In this document: one piece after another, positions 47,570 through 55,767 of the stretch
How positions within the stretch are numbered: the stretch's first letter is position 1
Layout: each line of letters begins with the position of its first letter
Assembly (NCBI RefSeq): GCF_029257255.1
Contig: NZ_JARICI010000065.1
Span: forward strand, 1-58,890
Reading direction: 5' to 3'
Source: Sporosarcina sp.
GTDB lineage: Bacteria > Bacillota > Bacilli > Bacillales_A > Planococcaceae
DNA: 58,890 nucleotides
Position numbers and translations under genes: made by a program
The notes under the pieces: generated by a model
What the model was told of the DNA's origin: nothing
The model's input: the letters and a program-made list of their open reading frames with translations, nothing else
Database searches by the model: none

Positions 47570-47667
47570 TACCTTAATTCAGCAGATGACCTCCAGATCT
47601 ATAAGTGGTAGGATATATATATGAATTTTTCCGTTTAGCAAAAAATCATTATAGCTGAATTAAGGTA
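47570..47667. repeat. 14-bp inverted repeat upstream of lysA element
   Basis: TACCTTAATTCAGC (47570-47583) and GCTGAATTAAGGTA (47654-47667) are exact reverse complements separated by 70 AT-rich bases. The right copy abuts the branched element that follows. Confidence 0.8.
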
Positions 47668-47668
47668 T

Positions 47669-47810
47669 AGCCTCCGGCGGATGTCATGGATTTTGAAAGG
47701 AGGCAGGCAGTCTAAAACCGCCGCTTCGTGCGGCAGCGACTGCATGACCTGCTTCGCGCAGGCCTCAATTCAAAATCCAGACGCAATTACGCCGAGGCGT
47801 AATTGTTTTA
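47669..47810 (+). repeat. Branched nested-hairpin element upstream of lysA
   Basis: GGATTTTGAA (47688-47697) pairs with TTCAAAATCC (47769-47778), extended inward by GAGGC/GCCTC. It encloses GCAGTC/GACTGC (47707-47712, 47738-47743) with CCGC-cgcttcgt-GCGG inside, and CCTGC-TTCGC-GCAGG (47748-47762). An alternative stem joins GCCTCC (47670-47675) to GGAGGC (47699-47704). Then CAATTACGCC-ga-GGCGTAATTG (47784-47805) plus TTTT looks like a terminator. This resembles a mobile palindromic intergenic repeat of REP/MITE type. There is no second copy in this window. Confidence 0.65.
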
Positions 47811-47836
47811 GAGAGAATTTGGGAGGGGGATGTAAG

Positions 47837-49165
47837 ATGCATCTTTATGGGACACAAACGGTGAATGAAAAAGGTCATTTAGCAATAGGGGGCGTCGATG
47901 TTTCTGAACTTGCCTCGCAATATGGGACACCCGTGATGGTCTATGATACGGAGCTGTTCAAGAAACGAGCGAATGCTTTTAAGAAAACATTTGAGGACAA
48001 AGGCATTAAAGCACAGGTTGCCTATGCAAGCAAAGCTTTTTCTTCAATTGCGATCTATCAATTGGCAGAACAGCAGGGACTGTCTTTAGATGTCGTTTCA
48101 GGAGGCGAACTGTATACAGCGGTTGCAGCAGGTTTCCCGCGTGAGCGAATTCATTTCCATGGAAATAATAAAAGCAGGGAAGAAATCATATATGCATTTG
48201 AAGAAAAGATCGGCTGTATGGTTGTCGATAACTTTTTAGAAATAATGCTCATCAAAGAAATTGCGACAGAACGCAAACAAAAGATGAATGTACTGATCCG
48301 TGTCACACCAGGTGTGGAAGCTCATACGCATGATTATATTACAACTGGACAGGAAGATTCCAAATTTGGATTTGATCTGAAAAATGGACAAACTGACCAG
48401 GCATTTAATGCGCTGCATAATCATGAATATATTAACTTCCTCGGTATGCACTGTCATATCGGATCACAAATTTTCGAAACAGATGCTTTTCGCTTTGCTG
48501 CAGAAGTGCTGATGGAGAAAATGGTCAAATGGCGTGAAACGTATCAGTTCATATGCCCTGTGTTAAACTTAGGCGGCGGATTTGGTATTCGTTATACAGA
48601 AGAAGATCAGCCGCTTGAGCCTGCGGTCTATGTAGAAGAAATGGCAGAGGTTGTCAAAGCGATGTCTGAAGAATGTGAGTATCCTGTTCCGGAAATTTGG
48701 ATTGAGCCGGGCCGTTCACTTGTAGGCGACGCAGGGACGACGATCTATTCTGCCGGAAGTACGAAAGAAGTGCCGAATGTTCGCACATACGTGGCGGTTG
48801 ACGGTGGTATGTCTGATAATATCCGTCCTGCTTTATATGATGCGCACTATTCAAGTGCTGCAGCAAATCGAATGAATGAGCCTCATGATCAACAATGGAC
48901 TATTGCAGGAAAGTGCTGTGAGTCTGGCGATAAGCTAGTAGAAAAAGCATTATTGCCAAATGTTGAAACAGGCGATCTGATTGCAATTTTCTGTACAGGT
49001 GCCTATACGTACTCCATGGCAAGCAACTATAATCGTCTGCCACGTCCTGCGGTAGTATTTGCCGAAAAGGGACAGCATCAGCTAGTCGTTAGACGGGAAA
49101 CATTTGAAGACCTTATCAAATTAGACCTCCCGCTTCAGCAACTAGCTAAGGAGATTTACGAATGA
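47837..49165 (+). CDS. lysA: Diaminopimelate decarboxylase
   Basis: PLP enzyme that makes L-lysine from meso-diaminopimelate. 442 residues of the fold III decarboxylase: PLP lysine in VAYASKAFSS (Lys66), HFHGNNKS, GGGFGIRY phosphate loop, EPGRSLVG, and Cys in GKCCESGD near the dimer active site. ATG 47837 follows gggaggggg; the frame upstream to 47681 runs through the hairpin element and is not coding. No lysine riboswitch is seen. Its stop overlaps a 36-codon ORF. Confidence 0.96.
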   Translation: MHLYGTQTVNEKGHLAIGGVDVSELASQYGTPVMVYDTELFKKRANAFKKTFEDKGIKAQVAYASKAFSSIAIYQLAEQQGLSLDVVSGGELYTAVAAGFPRERIHFHGNNKSREEIIYAFEEKIGCMVVDNFLEIMLIKEIATERKQKMNVLIRVTPGVEAHTHDYITTGQEDSKFGFDLKNGQTDQAFNALHNHEYINFLGMHCHIGSQIFETDAFRFAAEVLMEKMVKWRETYQFICPVLNLGGGFGIRYTEEDQPLEPAVYVEEMAEVVKAMSEECEYPVPEIWIEPGRSLVGDAGTTIYSAGSTKEVPNVRTYVAVDGGMSDNIRPALYDAHYSSAAANRMNEPHDQQWTIAGKCCESGDKLVEKALLPNVETGDLIAIFCTGAYTYSMASNYNRLPRPAVVFAEKGQHQLVVRRETFEDLIKLDLPLQQLAKEIYE

Positions 49166-49272
49166 AGAAAAAAAATCTTTATCTGTTTTTAGGAATTATT
49201 GTGATGGCAATGATTTGGGGTGTCGTCTATTGGTATTTTGTTGTTCCTGTCATCGATCCGAATTATCAATAA
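49162..49272 (+). CDS. Small membrane protein overlapping lysA stop
   Basis: A 36-residue frame starting at ATG 49162, overlapping the lysA TGA as ATGA, with aaggag ten bases before. The product has a Lys-rich start (MKKKNLYLF), one hydrophobic helix (about 6-29) with IWGVVYWYFVVPV, and ends DPNYQ. The charge pattern predicts N-in topology. I recognise no family; translation is likely coupled to lysA. Confidence 0.6.
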   Translation: MKKKNLYLFLGIIVMAMIWGVVYWYFVVPVIDPNYQ

Positions 49273-49343
49273 GGCGATGAGTTGAATATAATGGAATGTT
49301 CGTGTAAACTGTACAGAGGATTTCTGAAAAGAAGGGGTTACTA

Positions 49344-49718
49344 TTGAAACTTATCCGTTTTAAGAAAGCGCAAGAAAAAATTGCTATGGGTTTTCTTTCT
49401 TATATACCCAGCGAAAAAATGCTGCGAAAACTACAAGAGACTATTCAGCAATATTTATGCGATGAGAACAGCCAGCTATTTCTTTACAAAGAAGCAGAAG
49501 ATTATATCGGGCTGATTGGTGTAGAGCTGGATGAACTCAATAAGACCTACACAATCCAGCACATTTCTGTTAATCCATCTTTCCGAGGGGAAGGGATTGG
49601 CTACGAAATGGTCAAAGAGCTGGCATTGATCTATCCAGGCTATCAATGTAAAAGTACCGACTTTACAGAGCAATTTATACAAAGCTGTAAAAGAAAAGAA
49701 GAAGGCGCAGATTTTTAA
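49344..49718 (+). CDS. ribT: GNAT acetyltransferase, RibT-like
   Basis: A 124-residue GNAT protein. The acetyl-CoA loop is ISVNPSFRGEGIGYEMV, and the N-terminal LIRFKKAQEKIAMGFLSYIP matches RibT, which in B. subtilis ends the riboflavin operon. Here no rib genes are adjacent. The start is TTG 49344 behind gaagggg. Its 3' end overlaps the convergent DUF309 gene by four bases within a long stem. Confidence 0.85.
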   Translation: MKLIRFKKAQEKIAMGFLSYIPSEKMLRKLQETIQQYLCDENSQLFLYKEAEDYIGLIGVELDELNKTYTIQHISVNPSFRGEGIGYEMVKELALIYPGYQCKSTDFTEQFIQSCKRKEEGADF

Positions 49719-49740
49719 CTGCTGCCCTTCTTCTTTTCTT
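49691..49740. terminator. Bidirectional terminator inside two overlapping gene ends
   Basis: AAGAAAAGAAGAAGG (49691-49705) pairs perfectly with CCTTCTTCTTTTCTT (49726-49740). Both arms lie in or just past coding sequence of the two convergent genes. Confidence 0.6.
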
Positions 49741-50224
49741 CGCGTTGCAGCAGAATATCTGACCGGTCCCGCTGCATATGCTTATGAATGACAGACTCAC
49801 TGTTTTTGGGCAAGAGGATCAGGGAAGACTTTGCATTTTCAGCTGCTGCCAGAAGCGCTGGTGAAACAGGAAGCGGGAATGCGTTAAAACAATCTCCTGA
49901 TTGCATGCAGTCCAAGCTGTTTTTGATATGATACAAAATTTCATCTATCGCAACTTCGTCGTGATAGACATCAAATTCAGGCGCAATCTGCCGGAAGCGA
50001 AGCATCGCTCTGTTCATGGTTCTTGAAGCACCTGTCACATTTCCTCTGCGCCAGTGATACATACCGGTTGCCAGCAGGATATAAGCAGTCAGCGGATGAT
50101 CCTTTGAAAAACCGTCCTGCATTTTCCAATACTCCTCCAGAACTTCGTGGCATTCGAAATAGTCTTGATTGTCATTGAAATACACAATAAAATGTAGAAA
50201 AAGAGGATGGTAGTAAGGGTTCAA
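49715..50224 (-). CDS. ypuF: DUF309 family protein (YpuF-like)
   Basis: A 169-residue helical protein with the DUF309 signature FECHEVLEEYWK near the N-terminus and ILLATGMYHWRRGN. The Lys/Glu-rich tail lies in the terminator overlap. Its function is unknown. TTG 50224 follows gaaagga. In B. subtilis ypuF is next to scpA, in line with it; here it is divergent. Confidence 0.85.
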   Translation of the reverse strand: MNPYYHPLFLHFIVYFNDNQDYFECHEVLEEYWKMQDGFSKDHPLTAYILLATGMYHWRRGNVTGASRTMNRAMLRFRQIAPEFDVYHDEVAIDEILYHIKNSLDCMQSGDCFNAFPLPVSPALLAAAENAKSSLILLPKNSESVIHKHMQRDRSDILLQREEKKKGSS

Positions 50225-50260
50225 CTAAATCATTCCTTTCTGTTAAGGTAGGTAAGCAAA

Positions 50261-51007
50261 ATGAGCTATAGTGTAAAACTAGAAGTGTTTGAAGGACCAT
50301 TAGATTTACTGCTGCATTTAATCAATCGATTAGAGATTGATATTTATGATATTCCAATGGCAGAGTTAACTCATCAGTACATAGAGCATTTGCATGCCAT
50401 GCGTGTTCTGAAATTAGACGAATTAAGCGAGTACCTTGTATTGGCAGCCACTCTTCTCGAAATCAAAAGTAAAATGCTGCTGCCAGTAAATGAAGAAGAA
50501 GCATTTGATGACGAGTTCGATTATGAAGAAGCAGATCCTCGGGAGGAACTGATTACCCGATTAATCGAGTACCGAAGATATAAAGAAGCCGCCAACTCGT
50601 TGCGTGAATCTGCGGCAGACCGCGATGAACATTTCACAAAAAAGCCTGAAGACCTTGCAGATTACGGTGAATTACCAATGCCGGACACAGAAGAACAGCT
50701 AAATGTCTTTGATTTAATCGGCGCGTTTCAAAAGATGCTCCGACGAAAGAAACTTCGTCTGCCTCTTACAGCGAGTATAACAAAAACGGAGCAGTCTGTC
50801 GGTGATCAGATGTCTGCTATCATGGGCAAGCTTGAAACATGCGGCGGGGAATGTGAATTTCATGAGCTTTTTGACATGACCAATACTGCAGAGCTTGTTC
50901 TAACATTCTTATCTTTGCTGGAACTTATGAAACTCCAGGAAGTCATAGTCCGGCAGAGTGATAATTTTGAAGAATTGACAATCTCGTTGATTCAGGGAGA
51001 TGAATGA
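50261..51007 (+). CDS. scpA: Segregation and condensation protein A
   Basis: Kleisin subunit of the SMC condensin. 248 residues: VKLEVFEGPLDLLLHLI at the N-terminus contacts Smc, the acidic middle (EEEAFDDEFDYEE) is flexible, and the C-terminal winged helix binds the other Smc head. ATG 50261 follows taaggtagg. It is directly followed by scpB. Confidence 0.96.
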   Translation: MSYSVKLEVFEGPLDLLLHLINRLEIDIYDIPMAELTHQYIEHLHAMRVLKLDELSEYLVLAATLLEIKSKMLLPVNEEEAFDDEFDYEEADPREELITRLIEYRRYKEAANSLRESAADRDEHFTKKPEDLADYGELPMPDTEEQLNVFDLIGAFQKMLRRKKLRLPLTASITKTEQSVGDQMSAIMGKLETCGGECEFHELFDMTNTAELVLTFLSLLELMKLQEVIVRQSDNFEELTISLIQGDE

Positions 51008-51008
51008 A

Positions 51009-51617
51009 ATGGATATAGAAACAACACAGCTTGGCAAAGCCGAGAGTTTTTTATTTGTGGCGGGTGATGAAGGTCTGACACTTGCTCAGCTGGCTGCTTT
51101 GCTAGAATGTGACGAAGAACAGGCAGATCAGATTATCACTGCCTTACAGCAGAATTATGATGATGACGAGAAACACGGTATTACAGTCAAATGTTATGGT
51201 GGAAACTTCCGCTTGGTGACGAAGAGCGAGCTGGCTGATGAAATCAAAAAAATGCTCGAAAATCCTAAACCATCGACCTTTACACAGGCGGCGCTTGAGG
51301 TGCTGGCGATTATCGCATACAAACAGCCGGTCACACGAGTGGAAGTGGACGATCTTCGGGGCGTGAAGTCTGAGCGGGCATTATATTCATTGACAGGTAA
51401 GGGCTTTGTCGAGGAAGTCGGAAGAATGGAAGGTCCTGGACGACCGATTTTATACGGCACAACGGAGTTCTTTCTGGACCGGTTCGGACTCGGGTCGATT
51501 GCTGAGCTCCCGCCGCTTTCATTGGAAGAAGAACAGGAAACAGAAGATCCTGATCTATTCATGACGAAATTTCAGGAAGCATTTTCATTACAGGGAGAAG
51601 GAGGACATGATGCTTGA
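51009..51617 (+). CDS. scpB: Segregation and condensation protein B
   Basis: Dimeric winged-helix partner of ScpA. 202 residues with LFVAGDEGLTLAQLA, AALEVLAIIAYKQPVTRVEVDD, and GRPILYGTTEFFLDRFGL. ATG 51009 is preferred because agggag is ten bases before; ATG 51000 sits almost on it and overlaps the scpA end. dacB overlaps its stop. Confidence 0.95.
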   Translation: MDIETTQLGKAESFLFVAGDEGLTLAQLAALLECDEEQADQIITALQQNYDDDEKHGITVKCYGGNFRLVTKSELADEIKKMLENPKPSTFTQAALEVLAIIAYKQPVTRVEVDDLRGVKSERALYSLTGKGFVEEVGRMEGPGRPILYGTTEFFLDRFGLGSIAELPPLSLEEEQETEDPDLFMTKFQEAFSLQGEGGHDA

Positions 51618-52621
51618 GAAAGCGTTCGATGTTTGTAGTCGTTTTCATGTGTTTACTACTGTTTATTCCACTATCTACTGAGGCATCAGGTTCTTCCTGG
51701 GCAGTGATTGATGCGGAGAACGGAAGGCTGCTAAAGGGTGAGAATGAAAATACCCCGCTGCCGATTGCAAGTCTCACGAAGATGTGGACTGCCTACACGT
51801 TTTTAGAACTGCAACCGGATAATCAGGAAACAATTATTTCAAATGAAGCTGCTGCGGCAGAAGGCTCGTCGATTTATCTGGAAGCTGGCTCTACGGTAAA
51901 AACCCATGACCTGCTGTATGGATTGTTGCTGCGCTCCGGCAATGATGCGGCACAGGCACTTGCGGAGCATGCAGGTGGCTCATTAGAAGGGTTCGTTTAT
52001 CTGATGAATGAACAGGCAGAACATCACGGGCTGGACCAAACTTATTTTACAAATCCCTCGGGACTACACCATGAACAACATCTTTCATCTGCATACGACA
52101 CAGCCAAAATGTTGTATTATGCAATGAAAAATCCAGACTTCCGAAAAATCGCCACGACAGTAAACTATCCATTTGAAAATGAACAAGGGAAAAACAGCTG
52201 GCAGAATAAACATCGCTTACTTTTATCCGAGCCCACTGCAATTGCAGGCAAAACAGGTTTTACGAAAGCAGCAGGCAGAACACTCGCTACTTATTTTGAG
52301 AAAGATGGCAAGTCCGTTATTGTGGTGACGCTGAATAACGGAGATGACTGGAAAACGCATAAACATCTTTCCCAGCAGGCATTTTCCGAATATCAGCATT
52401 ATACAGCAGTGAAAAAGGGACGCTATCAAGTTTTTCCTCATCTTACGGCATCCATTGATCAGCCAATTAAGCTGCTTGTCAGCAAAGAAGAGAAGAAGAA
52501 GTTGTCGAATGTGTTACAAATCCCACAAACCGACGAACAACAAAAAACAGGCTTTTGGAACATCTATTTAGGAAAAGAACCCATCAAGACGGTAGCAGTC
52601 GATATCGAAAGCGATAAATAA
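51614..52621 (+). CDS. dacB: D-alanyl-D-alanine carboxypeptidase (DacB-like)
   Basis: A penicillin-binding protein 5* type carboxypeptidase that trims spore peptidoglycan. 335 residues: signal peptide (about 1-24), SxxK motif SLTK (53-56), SGN (108-110), KTG (213-215), all present. The B. subtilis protein is longer (about 380), so the C-terminal domain is reduced. TTG 51614 overlaps the scpB TGA, with aaggagg nine bases before. spmA and spmB, which usually follow dacB, are absent. Confidence 0.88.
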   Translation: MRKRSMFVVVFMCLLLFIPLSTEASGSSWAVIDAENGRLLKGENENTPLPIASLTKMWTAYTFLELQPDNQETIISNEAAAAEGSSIYLEAGSTVKTHDLLYGLLLRSGNDAAQALAEHAGGSLEGFVYLMNEQAEHHGLDQTYFTNPSGLHHEQHLSSAYDTAKMLYYAMKNPDFRKIATTVNYPFENEQGKNSWQNKHRLLLSEPTAIAGKTGFTKAAGRTLATYFEKDGKSVIVVTLNNGDDWKTHKHLSQQAFSEYQHYTAVKKGRYQVFPHLTASIDQPIKLLVSKEEKKKLSNVLQIPQTDEQQKTGFWNIYLGKEPIKTVAVDIESDK

Positions 52622-52640
52622 CTATAAAATTAACAATTTC

Positions 52641-52676
52641 GAAGATTGACCGGTCTAGGTCAGTCTTCTTTTCATT
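52641..52676 (+). terminator. Terminator after dacB
   Basis: gaagattgacc pairs with ggtcagtcttc around ggtcta, then tttt. Confidence 0.85.
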
Positions 52677-52729
52677 TGACCCAAAGTGTGACATAATTTT
52701 TCTATGTATGTAACATCAAGGAGGAACCC

Positions 52730-53461
52730 ATGGAAAGATTACAAAAAGTATTGGCGCAAGCTGGTGTGGCGTCTCGTAGAAAAGCTGAAAAACTGATTCT
52801 TGACGGCTTAGTTAAAGTGAACGGTAAAGTGGTAACAGAACTTGGAACAAAAGTGAGCAGAATGGATACAATTGCAGTAGAGGATGTTCAATTAACGAAA
52901 GAAACTCCTGTCTACTACTTACTTTATAAACCGCGAGGCTACATATCCACTGTCGATGATGAAAAGGGACGTAAAACGGTCATTGATCTGGTACCCGAAG
53001 TAAGCCAACGAATTTTTCCTGTCGGCAGATTAGATTACGATACGTCAGGCGTTTTGTTGCTGACGAACGACGGAGACTTTTCCTATTTAATGACTCATCC
53101 CAAATTTGAAATTCAAAAGCGCTATGTCGCGAAAGTGAAAGGTATTCCAACACGGGAAAACCTGAAAAAACTAGAGACAGGAATTGAACTCGAAGATGGA
53201 ATGACAGCACCTGCACAAGTGAAAATGACGACTGTTGATAAGAAAACTAATTCTGCTATTGTCGAAATTACGATCCACGAAGGCCGTAATAGACAAGTCC
53301 GTAGAATGTTCGATGCGATAGGCTGTCCCGTACAAAAATTAAAACGTGAACAGTTTGCAAACTTAACGACGCGTGGTTTGAACGCAGGAGAAGCGAGAGA
53401 GTTGACAACGCATGAACTTAAACAGCTTCGTGTACTTGCGGAAACCGGCAGAATCGGCTAA
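52730..53461 (+). CDS. rluB: 23S rRNA pseudouridine synthase B
   Basis: Makes pseudouridine in 23S rRNA near the peptidyl-transferase centre. 243 residues: N-terminal S4 domain (MERLQKVLAQAGVASRRKAE), then the catalytic domain with GRLDYDTSG (catalytic Asp102) and the EGRNRQVRRMF motif. ATG 52730 follows aaggagg. It precedes resA as in B. subtilis. Confidence 0.95.
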   Translation: MERLQKVLAQAGVASRRKAEKLILDGLVKVNGKVVTELGTKVSRMDTIAVEDVQLTKETPVYYLLYKPRGYISTVDDEKGRKTVIDLVPEVSQRIFPVGRLDYDTSGVLLLTNDGDFSYLMTHPKFEIQKRYVAKVKGIPTRENLKKLETGIELEDGMTAPAQVKMTTVDKKTNSAIVEITIHEGRNRQVRRMFDAIGCPVQKLKREQFANLTTRGLNAGEARELTTHELKQLRVLAETGRIG

Positions 53462-53565
53462 TAAAAGCAGTAAAAGTTCACAAACCTATCACTAGTGCTT
53501 CGTAAACTGTTTTTTCGTTTTGGTATAATAGCTGTTGAACGTAAATTTGACGGGAGGTATAGCGG

Positions 53566-54102
53566 TTGGCCAACAAACAGAATAAAAAGAAGAATCGGCT
53601 GGTTTACAGGACAGTCCTTCTGGTAATTATGGCAGCAATTATTGTATACGCGATTACTTCAAAGGATAAAATAAAAGTATTAGCGGAAGGAGACAAAGCT
53701 CCTGATTTTGAGCTTGTGGATCTGGATGGAAATACACATCGCTTATCAGATTATAAAGGTGAAGGTGTATTCTTAAATTTCTGGGGTACCTGGTGTCCGC
53801 CTTGTAAGAAAGAAATGCCGCATATGGAGGATATGTATAAAGACTTCGAAGAGAAGGGCGTACATATACTGACAGTGAATGTCGGGGAGCCAAAAGTTAA
53901 GGTTGAGCTCTTCAGAGATGACATGGGTCTCTCATTTCCAATGTTATGGGATAAGAATAAATCGGTAATGGATCTTTACAATATTAAACCGCTGCCTACT
54001 ACTTTCTTGATCAACCCTGAGGGTAAGATTACAAAAATTATCAAACAAGGGATGACAGAAGAACAAATTAGGGAGTACTTAGAAAGTATTCAACCGAAGT
54101 AA
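53566..54102 (+). CDS. resA: Thiol-disulfide oxidoreductase ResA
   Basis: Reduces apocytochrome c cysteines outside the membrane. 178 residues: N-terminal anchor helix (about 13-31), then a thioredoxin fold with WGTWCPPCKKEMP (Cys77, Cys80). The B. subtilis protein has CEPC; the Pro in place of Glu is the TlpA-like form. The cis-Pro loop is PLPTTFLI. TTG 53566 follows gggaggt. A TATAAT-like -10 lies at 53523-53528. Start of resABC. Confidence 0.93.
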   Translation: MANKQNKKKNRLVYRTVLLVIMAAIIVYAITSKDKIKVLAEGDKAPDFELVDLDGNTHRLSDYKGEGVFLNFWGTWCPPCKKEMPHMEDMYKDFEEKGVHILTVNVGEPKVKVELFRDDMGLSFPMLWDKNKSVMDLYNIKPLPTTFLINPEGKITKIIKQGMTEEQIREYLESIQPK

Positions 54103-54117
54103 GGAGTTTGTTACTCA

Positions 54118-55767
54118 ATGAGCAATATTAAATGCCAATGCGGTCATGAAAACCCTTATGGTACGGAGCTTTGTGAGAAGTGCGGGCGTCCTTTATCTGA
54201 AAAGGCGAAGAAAAGTGACGTTGTAGACATGCGGTATGAAGGATCTTCCAGAAGATCTCAAACATATAGCAGTTCCATCGTCGATAAGATATGGAACTTT
54301 TTCTCGAGTGTGAAAATTGGTGTGAGCATTATTGCCGCTGTGCTTATTGCTTCTGCAATCGGTACAATATTCCCGCAGAAGTTCTATGTACCGGCAACAA
54401 CTGATGCGGAGTATTTGGAATACTATGAACGCCTGTACGGTGTTGTCGGAAAGCTTTATTATCAACTTGGTTTTTATGATATGTACAATAGCTGGTGGTT
54501 TAAAATATTAATCGGCATGCTGGCAACTTCTATAATTATAGCAAGTATCGACCGTGTCGTACCGTTGTATAAATCACTAAAAAAACAACGCACCCGCCGT
54601 CATCCATCCTTCATGAAACGTCAGCGTATTTTTGGAGAAGGCGACATTGCGAATACAAATGAGTCTTTTGCTAATGCCGAAAAGAAACTGAAAGAGCTTC
54701 ATTACAACGTGAAAACAGAAAACGGTGCGATTTTAGCTGAAAAGCATCGATTCTCCCGTTGGGGTCCTTATGTAAACCATACGGGATTAATAATCTTTTT
54801 TATCGGTGTACTATTACGGGGAATACCCGGTTTCTATGTAGATGAAACGATGTGGCTGCGCGAAGGGGAAACCCGAAATATTATTGGTGCAGACGGCTAT
54901 GTTCTTGAAAATCGCGGTTTCATTTTAGAAAATTATACAAAAGAAGAAGCAGCGGAAGTTTTCGGAGATGCGCTTGATAAAGTAGGAAGCGTCGTAAAAA
55001 ACTATCAAACGGATGTAACCCTATATAAAGAAAAAGAAGGGGCTTTGACGGGAAGTGCCGACTTAGAGAAGGTAAAGGATTACTCCATTGTGGTAAATAA
55101 GCCGCTAACATTTAATGGCTACAGTGTTTTCCAGATGGATTACAAGCTGAACGAATTGAAATCTATGAAGTTTAATCTTGTTAATAAGTCTACGGAAAAA
55201 TCATTGGGTGAATTTACCATCGACTTAAGCAATCCTGAAAAGAAATATGATTTTGGAAATGGAACTACTGTCAACATGCTTGGATTCTATCCTGATTATG
55301 ACGGCATTAAAGACGGGGAACCTTATTCCAAATCACCTGTACCAAACAATCCGGCGTTTATTTTCCAAATGAACACTCCTGACAAACCAGAAGGTGAAAA
55401 AAGTTTTGTTGCGATCCAAAAGACTTTAGAAGTTGAGGAAAACGACTATGCCGTGAAGTTTGCGGCTGCTGAAACTCGAAACATTTCTGGTTTAACGATT
55501 CGCAAAGATAAAACACTTTATATTTTATTATTGGGCGGACTGGTCTTCATGATCGGCGTCATTCAAGGAATGTATTGGCAGCATCGCAGAATATGGATTC
55601 AAGAAGATGCAGACGGTCATCTGTTGATTGCAGCGCATACAAATAAAAACTGGTTCTCTTTACGAAAAGAGCTGGATAAATTAAAAGAGTCTGCCGTCTT
55701 GCCTGCTTATATTGATCGTCAAGATCCTGAGTTAGACAAGCTTGAACAGGAAGGGGACGAAAAGTAA
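54118..55767 (+). CDS. resB: Cytochrome c biogenesis protein ResB
   Basis: Membrane part of the system II heme handling and ligation complex. 549 residues: an N-terminal zinc-ribbon (Cys6, Cys8, Cys19, Cys22), helices near 55-80, 125-145 and 222-242, a large external domain (about 245-460), and a last helix near 465-485 (YILLLGGLVFMIGVIQGMYW). ATG 54118 follows aaggag. Its stop overlaps the resC start (TAATG). Confidence 0.95.
   Translation: MSNIKCQCGHENPYGTELCEKCGRPLSEKAKKSDVVDMRYEGSSRRSQTYSSSIVDKIWNFFSSVKIGVSIIAAVLIASAIGTIFPQKFYVPATTDAEYLEYYERLYGVVGKLYYQLGFYDMYNSWWFKILIGMLATSIIIASIDRVVPLYKSLKKQRTRRHPSFMKRQRIFGEGDIANTNESFANAEKKLKELHYNVKTENGAILAEKHRFSRWGPYVNHTGLIIFFIGVLLRGIPGFYVDETMWLREGETRNIIGADGYVLENRGFILENYTKEEAAEVFGDALDKVGSVVKNYQTDVTLYKEKEGALTGSADLEKVKDYSIVVNKPLTFNGYSVFQMDYKLNELKSMKFNLVNKSTEKSLGEFTIDLSNPEKKYDFGNGTTVNMLGFYPDYDGIKDGEPYSKSPVPNNPAFIFQMNTPDKPEGEKSFVAIQKTLEVEENDYAVKFAAAETRNISGLTIRKDKTLYILLLGGLVFMIGVIQGMYWQHRRIWIQEDADGHLLIAAHTNKNWFSLRKELDKLKESAVLPAYIDRQDPELDKLEQEGDEK

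Noticed and set aside
47681..47836. 52-codon N-terminal extension of lysA
   Set aside because: It consists of the hairpin element; the ribosome site and family N-terminus support ATG 47837.
47516..47836. Lysine riboswitch upstream of lysA
   Set aside because: The conserved lysine aptamer segments are not present; the hairpins follow a different plan.
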